DNA of 5,073 bases, from positions 1-5,073 of the forward strand of contig JAFZAR010000300.1 in NCBI GenBank assembly GCA_017557085.1, written 5' to 3'. Both the position numbers and the translations under genes were made by a program. Source of the stretch: Verrucomicrobiota bacterium. GTDB taxonomy: Bacteria > Verrucomicrobiota > Verrucomicrobiia > Limisphaerales > UBA1412. This document shows, in pieces, positions 1-5,073 of the stretch (the stretch's first letter is position 1; every line of letters starts with the position of its first letter). Below the pieces are notes generated by a model that was not told the origin of the DNA, searched no databases, and worked only from the letters and a program-made list of their open reading frames with translations.

Positions 1-1
1 A

Positions 2-439
2 GCTACGGATGATTATGGTTTTCGCAGCTGTATGACGCCGTTCATCAACACCTGTTGGGACATGCGCCCGGAGGATGTGAATTATGACGCGAACCGCAAG
101 GATCATCAGACCTGGGCTCAGGTTAAAGAATACTTCTATGGAGACTATTATCCTTTGACTCCGTATTCTCTGGATGCATCTATGTGGATAGCCTGGCAGT
201 TCAACTGTCCTGATACAGGAAAAGGGATGATTGAGGCTTTCTGTCGGGAAGATTCCATTTATGAATCCGCGCGTTTGCGTTTGAATGATTTGGATTCCAC
301 AGCCCAATATCTGGTGAAGGATATCGACGGCGGATTCAAGAAAGAGGTAAGTGGCTCTGAGCTGATGAACAGGGGACTCTTGCTGCAAACAGAGAAGCGT
401 CCGCACGCCTTCATCGTTACATACGAAAAAATAAAGTAG
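2..439 (+). CDS. C-terminal end of a GH36-like alpha-galactosidase (5' end outside window)
   Basis: The frame is open from the left edge with no stop, so the gene starts outside the window. The internal ATG at 32 is not a credible start, because the codons before it (ATDDYGFRSC) already read like family sequence. About 145 residues are visible. The segment with FRS...WD, then GDYYPLTPYS, WIAWQFNCPDTGKGMIEAF and a closing beta-domain (LDSTAQYLVKDIDGG, then SGSELMNRGL) resembles the end of the catalytic barrel and the C-terminal beta-sandwich of clan-D alpha-galactosidases (GH36 and relatives), from memory of the family. Such enzymes release alpha-linked galactose from oligo- or polysaccharides. 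The catalytic aspartates lie upstream of what is visible, so activity and exact substrate cannot be judged. It ends in TAG, 57 bases before the potassium genes, with no evident functional link to them. The assignment to a glycoside hydrolase is fairly secure; the family number is less so. Confidence 0.65.
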   Translation, partial: ATDDYGFRSCMTPFINTCWDMRPEDVNYDANRKDHQTWAQVKEYFYGDYYPLTPYSLDASMWIAWQFNCPDTGKGMIEAFCREDSIYESARLRLNDLDSTAQYLVKDIDGGFKKEVSGSELMNRGLLLQTEKRPHAFIVTYEKIK

Positions 440-456
440 TTTGATTTTAAGACAGT

Positions 457-487
457 GCGCAGGAATAGATTGAAAATATCCCTGCGC
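457..487. repeat. Inverted repeat just before the ktrB start
   Basis: GCGCAGG at 457-463 is the exact reverse complement of CCTGCGC at 481-487. After one mismatch, three further pairs (465-467 with 477-479) can extend the stem inward, leaving a 9-base loop. It follows the galactosidase stop and ends 9 bases before the ktrB ATG, where a ribosome binding site would be expected and none is seen. The right arm is followed by CTTTA rather than a real T-run, so it is at best a weak terminator for the upstream gene. A role in controlling ktrB translation is equally possible. Seven perfect pairs could also be chance. Confidence 0.3.
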
Positions 488-496
488 CTTTAGCCA

Positions 497-949
497 ATGT
501 TTGGTTCAAAATTTAAAAATACACAAGCGCCTCAATTATGGGTGATCCCGCTGAGTTTCATCTTTTTGATTGCTGTAGGAACGCTCTTTTTTAAATTACC
601 GTTTTCACTAAATCCTGGAGTGACGCTCACTTGGACGGATGCATTTTTCACAGCGACTTCCGCTGTCTGCATTACCGGGCTTTCTACGATTACAGTTGGG
701 GATGTTTTTAGTTTGCCCGGTCAAATGATGCTCTTGTTCCTGGTACAGATGGGTGGTGTTGGCATCTTTACATCCAGTCTGATCATGGTGGTGGTCGTGG
801 GACAGCGTCTTTCCTTGGCTGATGAACAGGTCATTCAGGCAACTATTGGCAAGATGAAATGGTGCGTCCGGTGGATGTGTTCATCTATGCCTGTTTCTTT
901 ATTTTCTTTTTTGAGGTGCTGGGGGCTATCCTTTATTTGCTGGGTTTGA
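497..949 (+). CDS. ktrB: KtrB/TrkH potassium uptake subunit, N-terminal part (frame broken)
   Basis: This is the first part of the membrane subunit of a Ktr/Trk K+ uptake system. The ATG at 497 is the first possible start, as an in-frame TAG lies at 491-493; no clear ribosome binding site precedes it. Residues 13-32 form the first membrane helix. The first pore loop follows at about 52-62 (TATSAVCITGL, with the filter glycine at 61), then the second helix at about 75-101 and the start of the cytoplasmic linker (QRLSLADEQVIQATIGKMK). Beginning directly at this helix, without the two extra N-terminal helices of TrkH, favours KtrB. The family match stops at about residue 121 (base 859). The last 29 codons, ending WGLSFICWV, do not look like KtrB and are read out of frame. 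The rest of the protein continues in the frame starting at 859. Joined there by restoring one base, the two parts give about 476 residues, slightly longer than a usual KtrB. As written, this fragment holds only one of four pore repeats and should not work alone. Confidence 0.85.
   Translation: MFGSKFKNTQAPQLWVIPLSFIFLIAVGTLFFKLPFSLNPGVTLTWTDAFFTATSAVCITGLSTITVGDVFSLPGQMMLLFLVQMGGVGIFTSSLIMVVVVGQRLSLADEQVIQATIGKMKWCVRWMCSSMPVSLFSFLRCWGLSFICWV
851..862 (+). other. Probable single-base deletion (frameshift) in ktrB
   Basis: The upstream frame reads GKMK through base 859 and the downstream frame reads MVRPVDVF from base 859, so joining them needs a shift of -1. The local sequence is AAGATGAAATGGTGCG. 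With four A's in place of three (857-859) the protein would run on as GKMKMVRPVDVF, which is what a KtrB linker followed by its next helix should look like. The downstream frame is open leftward only to 826 (a TGA lies at 823-825), and its translation before 859 (TGHSGNYWQDE) is not KtrB-like, which narrows the event to this short stretch. There is no X XXY YYZ slippery heptamer, so programmed frameshifting is unlikely. A short A-run fits a sequencing or assembly indel, or a recent mutation. Confidence 0.7.
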
Positions 950-1926
950 TCAATCTTCCTTCTTACGAGATCATGTCGAATGTAAGCAAAACGGAACTGA
1001 AACCAATGGAGAATGCGTTGTTCATGTTGTGGGATTCTATTTTTCACTCGGTGAACGCGTTTTGTAATTCCGGTTTTTCACTTTACCCGGAGGGAATGCT
1101 TCGTATGAAAAACAATCCTTATTTCCTCTCTCTAGTGGGTATGCTGGTATTTATCGGAAGCTTGGGTTTGATGACAATGATCAACCTTCGTTTTTACTAT
1201 TTCTGGCGTCGTAACGCAATGATGAGAGGTTCGTTATTGCTGCAGACAAAAGTGACTGTTTTGATGACTCTCCTTACTGTGCTGATAGGTATGATTGCGT
1301 TCCTTTCTTTTGAATGGGACGGAACTTTACAGGAACGGGATGGAACATGGCTGAAGATAGTTACCAGTTTCTTCCATTCAGTGAATGCCCGTTCCGGTGG
1401 TTTGAATTCAGTGGATCTTTCTGACGCGGATACTTTGACTTTGAGCGTCATGATGATGTTGATGTTTATTGGCGGTGGTTCCGGATCTATGGCTGGCGGT
1501 ATCAAAGTGACCACGTTCTTTGTGATTGTTCTTGCGGTTTACTTTGTTTTAAGACGCCGTGAACATATCCAGATTTTTGAACGCAGGATCCCTTCGCAGT
1601 TAGTTCATGTAGCGCTGATGATCGGGTTCCTCTATACCGTTGGAATGGCACTGGGTACATTCTGTGTGATTGGTTTTGAATCGGGTGAGGCTGCGTGTCA
1701 GCTCAAACAAGGCTGGCTGGGAGTTGTTTTTGACTGTGTTTCGGCTTTCGGTACAGTGGGACTCAGTACCGGGGTTACACCTTCATTGACTATTTACAGC
1801 AAGTGGGTATTAATGGGTATGATGTTTGTGGGACGTATTTTAACACTGACATTATCCGTGTACTTACTGCGGCCTTGGGAAAAATCTTATGTGAAATACC
1901 CGGAAGAGCAGATCGCTCTGGGGTAA
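859..1926 (+). CDS. ktrB: KtrB/TrkH potassium uptake subunit, remaining three pore repeats (frame broken)
   Basis: This carries the rest of the K+ translocating subunit. Numbered from the ATG at 859, the second pore loop is at 63-73 (HSVNAFCNSGF), the third at 173-182 (HSVNARSGGL) and the fourth at 294-303 (VSAFGTVGLS). The filter glycines are at about 72, 181 and 301, and hydrophobic helices lie between the loops. A glycine-rich segment at 202-220 (MFIGGGSGSMAGGIKVTTF) matches the flexible loop in the third repeat that gates KtrB. The end, KYPEEQIALG, is a usual KtrB C-terminus. The segment at 324-331 reads GRILTLTL where I would expect something like GRIGPLTL. The ATG at 859 is probably an internal methionine rather than a true start: the gene's first pore repeat lies upstream in another frame, and this frame overlaps that one by 91 bases with no clear ribosome binding site. 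The regulatory partner ktrA starts 41 bases downstream. Assignment to the family is secure; KtrB rather than TrkH is inferred. Confidence 0.88.
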   Translation: MVRPVDVFIYACFFIFFFEVLGAILYLLGLINLPSYEIMSNVSKTELKPMENALFMLWDSIFHSVNAFCNSGFSLYPEGMLRMKNNPYFLSLVGMLVFIGSLGLMTMINLRFYYFWRRNAMMRGSLLLQTKVTVLMTLLTVLIGMIAFLSFEWDGTLQERDGTWLKIVTSFFHSVNARSGGLNSVDLSDADTLTLSVMMMLMFIGGGSGSMAGGIKVTTFFVIVLAVYFVLRRREHIQIFERRIPSQLVHVALMIGFLYTVGMALGTFCVIGFESGEAACQLKQGWLGVVFDCVSAFGTVGLSTGVTPSLTIYSKWVLMGMMFVGRILTLTLSVYLLRPWEKSYVKYPEEQIALG

Positions 1927-1952
1927 GTAATAAGCTTTTTGTTTTTGGCATT

Positions 1953-1958
1953 AGGAGG
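1953..1958 (+). promoter_or_regulatory. Strong Shine-Dalgarno that decides the ktrA start
   Basis: AGGAGG, within TTAGGAGGTAAA, is a near-perfect Shine-Dalgarno site. Nine bases separate it from the TTG at 1968, which is in frame with ktrA, and no other start codon in any frame lies within its reach. The ATG at 2019, where the conserved protein begins, is about 60 bases away and has no such site of its own. Confidence 0.75.
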
Positions 1959-1967
1959 TAAACTTAT

Positions 1968-2714
1968 TTGAGCGGAGCGATCCCATCGCTTTCGCGCGAG
2001 TGTGATTGTTATCTATCTATGAGTAGACGAGTATTTATTATTGGCGGTGGCAATTTTGGTTCTCAGTTGGCAAAACGTTTAGCGGAACTTGGATCAGAGG
2101 TGCTTATTGCCGAACAAGATCCGAAAAAAGTGGAAGAACTTTCCGGCGATGGTTTCCATGTGATGGAGTTGGATGCTGAAGATGAATCGGCACTGATGCA
2201 GGCCGGTGTCCAAAACGCGGATGTCGTTGTGGTCTCTATTGGGAACAATATGCAGGGGAGTATCATTGCCACATTGGCGTTGAAGGATTTAGGTGTTAAG
2301 AAAATCGTGGCTCGCGCGATAGATGATAAACATGCCAAGGTTCTTGGCAAAGTGGGCGCAGATATTGTTGTATTGCCTAACCGGGATATGGCGGAACGTT
2401 TGGCCGAACGTTTAATGGCCAAAGTCATGGGTGAACGCAGTCCGGTGATAGATGATTTTCAAATCGCTCATATTTGTGTGGGCAGCAGTGATTTTGAGGA
2501 AGGAAGCCTGGCTGATCTGCGTTTACCTCAGAAACATAAGATCACTGTTCTGCTGGTGTTGCGCGGCGAGAAGGAAGAGGATCGGGATGTGATGGAGGCT
2601 ACACCAGATCTCTTTATCCGCCACGGGGATATACTAGTTGTTTTTGGCAAGCGTGAACGCATCAACTACTATGAACAGCGTTACGGCATAACCAAGGGCA
2701 CTGAAACTAATTAG
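1968..2714 (+). CDS. ktrA: KtrA/TrkA potassium uptake regulatory subunit (RCK domain)
   Basis: This is the cytoplasmic regulatory subunit that forms a ring under KtrB and gates K+ uptake on binding nucleotide. Numbered from TTG 1968 (248 residues), a Rossmann RCK_N domain spans about 20-155. It has the GGGNFG loop at 26-31, an acidic residue ending strand 2 (E49, in LIAEQD), then DAEDESALMQAGV, VVVSIGNN and the KtrA-type run ARAIDDKHAKVLGKVGAD leading to LPNRDMAERLAERL. An RCK_C domain (about 165-240) ends in GDILVVFGKRERI. One RCK pair and this length fit KtrA; classical TrkA has two. The start is the odd point: homologues usually begin at MSRRVFIIG (ATG 2019, 231 residues), but the ribosome binding site points to TTG 1968, which adds 17 residues (MSGAIPSLSRECDCYLS). 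The gene follows ktrB by 41 bases and is probably cotranscribed with it. It is intact, while its partner's frame is broken. Confidence 0.92.
   Translation: MSGAIPSLSRECDCYLSMSRRVFIIGGGNFGSQLAKRLAELGSEVLIAEQDPKKVEELSGDGFHVMELDAEDESALMQAGVQNADVVVVSIGNNMQGSIIATLALKDLGVKKIVARAIDDKHAKVLGKVGADIVVLPNRDMAERLAERLMAKVMGERSPVIDDFQIAHICVGSSDFEEGSLADLRLPQKHKITVLLVLRGEKEEDRDVMEATPDLFIRHGDILVVFGKRERINYYEQRYGITKGTETN
1976..1990 (+). repeat. Short hairpin inside the start region of ktrA
   Basis: AGCGAT (1976-1981) and ATCGCT (1985-1990) are exact reverse complements around a CCC loop; two G-U pairs (1974-1975 with 1991-1992) could extend the stem. It lies 5 bases after the TTG start codon, within the 17-codon extension. 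In RNA it could slow initiation at the TTG. A six-pair stem may also be chance, and there is no T-run to make it a terminator. Confidence 0.3.
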
Positions 2715-2731
2715 TTTCGTCAGAGCACCTT
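2694..2731. terminator. Palindromic hairpin at the convergent ktrA/htrA junction, possible two-way terminator
   Basis: The core 2703-2718 (GAAACTAATTAGTTTC) is a perfect 16-base palindrome covering the ktrA TAG at 2712-2714. An outer stem can be drawn from AAGG (2694-2697) with CCTT (2728-2731), plus GC (2698-2699) with GC (2725-2726), separated from the core by mismatches. The htrA stop (TAA on the minus strand) is at 2730-2732, so the element spans both gene ends and the whole 15-base gap. Position between convergent genes suits a terminator acting both ways. Against this, the core is AT-rich and no clean T-run follows on either strand. A protein-binding palindrome is the alternative. Confidence 0.45.
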
Positions 2732-4109
2732 ATTTCAGAACAGGCAGTTCTATTTCCGCGTTGCGGCTTTCGATGAAATTTCCAGTGCGACGCTGGATGT
2801 TGATATTCAGTCGGACTTTGGAATCTTTGGGTTTCAGATACAGAGTTCGTGCAAAGTCCAAAACAGAAGAGGCTTGTGTTCCTTCGATCCCGTAAATCAG
2901 CATGCCTGGACGTAGCCCCACTTTTTCAGCCTGAGTTCCGCTTTCTATTTCCATAATGGCGAAAGCGTTCATCATCTGAACCCCAAGAGCTTCTGCGGTT
3001 TCTTTTGTCAGTTTTTCCACTTTGATTCCAAGACGCTGATAGATATAATCTTCATTAAAGTATTCCGACTGAGGAACAAGTTTTGTGGAAACCGTCAGGG
3101 GCTTGCCGTTTCTTTTGAGCGAAAGAGTGATGGGTTTGGATTTAGCAGAAGACTGTACGATCAGATTGTTGGCTGAAAAGAGATCCGTCACATCGGTTTT
3201 ATTGATTTGGAGCAGAACATCTTCGGCCTGAATACCGGATTGAGCGGCCGGGCTTCCTGCTTCAACAGATTTAAAAGAGAGTATTCCCTGTTTTTCCTCC
3301 AGAATACCTCCAAACCATAATTGAGACACATTCTCCGGTGTCAAGATATGGGAAAGAGCTTCGGAAACAGCTTTGATAGGGATGGCAAAACCGATGCCGT
3401 CACCTTGTCTGTAGATGGCAACATTGAGTCCGATCAGATCTCCGTTGAGATTAATGAGCGGGCCGCCGCTGTTGCCGGGGTTGATCGCGGCATCGATTTG
3501 GAGCCAGTCCTGAATATCCAGGTCAGAATCCTCTGCCAAGGGACGGCGGTTCTTACTGCTCAAGATGCCTTTTGAAACAGAACCACCTAAACCAAAGGGG
3601 TTTCCCAATGCAATCACTGTTTCGCCCAGAAAGAGATCATCTTGCGCCGCGAAATGGATCGGAACGAATTTTTCTTTGTTTTCAGTTTTCAGTTTCAGCA
3701 GGGCGATATCGCTGCTGGAGAGGGATGCAATGGTTTCAGCTTCCAGTTTTTTTCCGTCTGAGAGCGAAACCCAGATCTTGGTAGCTCTCTGCACGACATG
3801 GAGATTGGTAAGGACATAGCCCTCTTCATTTACAATAACTCCCGAACCGAGACTGTAGCGGATATCCTTTTGGCGGCCATAGTAGCGGCCAAAGAAATCT
3901 TCCCATATACTGTCAAATGGATTCCTTTGTTCTACAACGGTTTCCGTACTGATATTCACAACGGAGGGCATAGCCCTTTCGATTGCCTGGACAGTCGCAT
4001 CACGGCGTATTTGAATGTCTGCATCGGTTGAATTTGCAATGACAGATTCACTGTAAAAGGCACAACTTGCGGCGATGATCGCCACTGCAGTCAGGAGTTT
4101 TGACTTCAT
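2730..4109 (-). CDS. htrA: HtrA/Deg-family periplasmic serine protease with two PDZ domains
   Basis: This is a Deg/HtrA endoprotease that degrades misfolded envelope proteins. Residues 1-25 look like a signal peptide: MKSK, a hydrophobic run LLTAVAIIAASCAFYS, and a likely cut after VIA. C16 in AASC could instead be a weak lipobox. The trypsin-like domain (about 40-255) has all catalytic residues: H104 in TNLHVV, D134 in SSSDIALLKL and S214 in AAINPGNSGGPL, followed by IGFAIPI. The loop GLGGSVSKGILSSKNRRP (173-190) differs from the commoner GQTVTSGIVSALGR type. PDZ1 spans about 264-345 and PDZ2 about 358-456, so the layout is DegP/DegQ-like. The long LA loop of E. coli DegP is absent; a short aromatic stretch (FDSIWEDFFGRYYG) stands there. 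The 459 residues match the family length. The ATG at 4107-4109 places the signal peptide correctly, but no good ribosome binding site is seen. Only 7 bases separate it from the upstream DUF6807 gene, so translation may be coupled. The family is certain; choosing degP or degQ is not possible. Confidence 0.96.
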   Translation of the reverse strand: MKSKLLTAVAIIAASCAFYSESVIANSTDADIQIRRDATVQAIERAMPSVVNISTETVVEQRNPFDSIWEDFFGRYYGRQKDIRYSLGSGVIVNEEGYVLTNLHVVQRATKIWVSLSDGKKLEAETIASLSSSDIALLKLKTENKEKFVPIHFAAQDDLFLGETVIALGNPFGLGGSVSKGILSSKNRRPLAEDSDLDIQDWLQIDAAINPGNSGGPLINLNGDLIGLNVAIYRQGDGIGFAIPIKAVSEALSHILTPENVSQLWFGGILEEKQGILSFKSVEAGSPAAQSGIQAEDVLLQINKTDVTDLFSANNLIVQSSAKSKPITLSLKRNGKPLTVSTKLVPQSEYFNEDYIYQRLGIKVEKLTKETAEALGVQMMNAFAIMEIESGTQAEKVGLRPGMLIYGIEGTQASSVLDFARTLYLKPKDSKVRLNINIQRRTGNFIESRNAEIELPVLK

Positions 4110-4116
4110 TTCAGAG

Positions 4117-5073
4117 TTAGGAATTGGAATTCAGATATTTTTTATATTCTTCGGCGATAGCACCTTCTTCGTGGTTGCCTTTATGCAGAATGACGCGATA
4201 TTGGAAAACAAGGCTTTCGTCTTGTTTCAAACGCATATCCCCAGCATTTGCAGGAGTTTTTTGCCCGTCTGCTGTTTTGGGTTCAAACTCGTGGATGCCA
4301 AAGGGATTAGCCGCGAATAATCCGTAATCACGTACATGCCACCATGTCGGATAGCGCGGATTCTGCGGATGATCGAAGATCGCGAGTCCCATGATTTGAT
4401 CATTCACCGGACCATAATAATCTACCCAGGAAGATCTTTTGCCCCATGTCTCATTGTCTTTGAGTCCATCGGCATTGATGATGTGGCCTTTGTTTAATCC
4501 ACCTTTGAGCCGCATGGTTTCCGCCAGACGGATGCCGAAAGTTCCTTCCTTGGTATCACCAAAGACAGCATCGGCTGCGATAGCGGTAAGCCGTACATAG
4601 AAATCAAGATAGCGTTTTTGAGGTGTTCCAAAGAAACTGATTTTTCTTTCGTCTTTTAATTGGACTGTTTTCCCGTCCGCTTTGATCCAGTAATGGTGAG
4701 CGGCGATAATGCCGATATTTCCGTCTTGGATCTTAGAAAAATTCTGGTGAACGATCTTGCCTTGTTTTGAACCTTCTGTCCAGTAGTCCACACCGTTGAC
4801 AGCGCCATGCGTGAACCAGAAAGCCTTTTGATGAGGATGGTCATGTTCTTCACCTTGAACATCTTTCATTGGAAAATTGCGAACCATAAGCTGGTTATCC
4901 GGCCCATAAAGCGGGTAGAGATAAGGTTTTGCCGCATTCTTATAGTTATATGTGAAAAAAGGATCATTTCCCAGATATGCTTCAAGAACATCTCCCGTGT
5001 CGCGAATGCTCGCTTTCAGGGAGGGAGCTGGTGTTTCCGCGGGTGTTGCGGTCACCGCCGCGGAACGGTTGTC
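4117..5073 (-). CDS. DUF6807 ('PmoA-like') protein, 5' end outside window
   Basis: The frame stays open to the right edge; a GTG at 5053-5055 could start a 312-residue protein, but the preceding codons (DNRSAA) lead into an Ala/Thr/Pro-rich stretch, AVTATPAETPAPSLK. This resembles the join between a signal peptide and a mature protein, so the real start is probably beyond 5073. Numbered from the GTG, the recognisable body has PLYGPDNQLMVRNFPM (48-63), a histidine cluster HDHPHQKAFWFTHG (H71, H73, H75, H84) followed by VNGVDYWTEG, GTFGIRLAE (171-179), SSWVDYYGP (208-216) and FDHPQNPRYPTWWHVRDYGLFAANPFG (227-253). From memory this is the Pfam family named PmoA and now DUF6807. Despite the old name it is not related to the membrane subunits of particulate methane monooxygenase. 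The family is common in PVC and other polysaccharide-degrading bacteria, often secreted; its activity is not established to my knowledge. The histidines could bind metal or sugar, which is inference. It ends 7 bases before htrA and probably shares its transcript. Confidence 0.85.
   Translation of the reverse strand, partial: DNRSAAVTATPAETPAPSLKASIRDTGDVLEAYLGNDPFFTYNYKNAAKPYLYPLYGPDNQLMVRNFPMKDVQGEEHDHPHQKAFWFTHGAVNGVDYWTEGSKQGKIVHQNFSKIQDGNIGIIAAHHYWIKADGKTVQLKDERKISFFGTPQKRYLDFYVRLTAIAADAVFGDTKEGTFGIRLAETMRLKGGLNKGHIINADGLKDNETWGKRSSWVDYYGPVNDQIMGLAIFDHPQNPRYPTWWHVRDYGLFAANPFGIHEFEPKTADGQKTPANAGDMRLKQDESLVFQYRVILHKGNHEEGAIAEEYKKYLNSNS

Noticed and set aside
441..470. Possible promoter before ktrB: TTGATT at 441-446 with an AT-rich ATAGAT at 465-470.
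   Set aside because: The -10 match is poor and the spacing is 18; in AT-rich intergenic DNA such matches are common.
440..496. Possible K+ or c-di-AMP responsive riboswitch ahead of the potassium genes.
   Set aside because: The gap is only 57 bases, too short for the known c-di-AMP (ydaO) riboswitch, and shows only one small stem.
853..866. Programmed ribosomal frameshifting to make full-length KtrB.
   Set aside because: There is no slippery heptamer; the Lys tRNA on AAA would have to re-pair with GAA, and no clear stimulatory hairpin follows.
1197..1514. Antisense open frame opposite ktrB.
   Set aside because: It lies wholly within the conserved third repeat of KtrB, has no family resemblance and no start signals; it is a shadow of the real gene.
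1927..1952. T-rich stretch (CTTTTTGTTTTT) between ktrB and ktrA as a terminator.
   Set aside because: No stem precedes the T-run, and a strong ribosome binding site for ktrA follows at once, which fits continued transcription.
2063..2428. Antisense open frame opposite ktrA.
   Set aside because: Ser/Thr/Ala-rich translation without domains, fully inside the Rossmann coding region.
3321..4320. Several plus-strand open frames opposite htrA and the DUF6807 gene.
   Set aside because: They overlap one another and strongly conserved minus-strand protease motifs; none has recognisable protein features.
4117..5073. Methane monooxygenase subunit, as the family's old name PmoA would suggest.
   Set aside because: The protein has no membrane helices and belongs to the soluble DUF6807 group, not to the integral-membrane PmoA subunit.

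Overview
The window suggests a bacterium with an outer membrane, most likely of the Planctomycetota-Verrucomicrobiota-Lentisphaerota (PVC) type. This is inferred from the company of genes: the tail of a GH36-like alpha-galactosidase, a DUF6807 ('PmoA-like') protein of a family frequent in that group, a two-PDZ HtrA/Deg protease with a signal peptide, and a KtrB/KtrA-type potassium system. Base composition is moderate and looks even across the window. Nothing points to a mobile element, phage, CRISPR array, tRNA or rRNA.

Layout. The left edge (2-439, +) is the C-terminal end of a glycoside hydrolase whose start lies outside the window. After a 57-base gap with a small inverted repeat come two potassium-transport genes on the same strand. 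The first is a KtrB/TrkH channel-like subunit (497-1926) whose reading frame is broken near 851-862, so it appears as two overlapping frames (497-949 and 859-1926). The second is a KtrA/TrkA regulatory RCK subunit (1968-2714), probably started from a TTG behind a near-consensus ribosome binding site. The right half is on the minus strand and converges on the potassium genes: an HtrA/Deg serine protease (4109-2730) and, upstream of it with only 7 bases between, a DUF6807 protein (from beyond 5073 down to 4117) whose true start is outside the window. The 15-base gap between the two convergent units lies inside a hairpin built around a perfect 16-base palindrome.

How they work together. KtrB is the membrane path for K+ and KtrA the cytoplasmic nucleotide-binding ring that gates it, so these two form one system if the KtrB frame is real or is a sequencing error. 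HtrA acts in the periplasm on misfolded proteins. It and the DUF6807 protein are probably one transcript, but no functional tie between them can be read from the sequence. The galactosidase and DUF6807 genes fit a polysaccharide-degrading lifestyle. There is no gene-free stretch over 300 bases. I do not see a clearly undescribed system; the points most worth checking are the broken ktrB frame, the ktrA start and the palindrome at the convergent junction.
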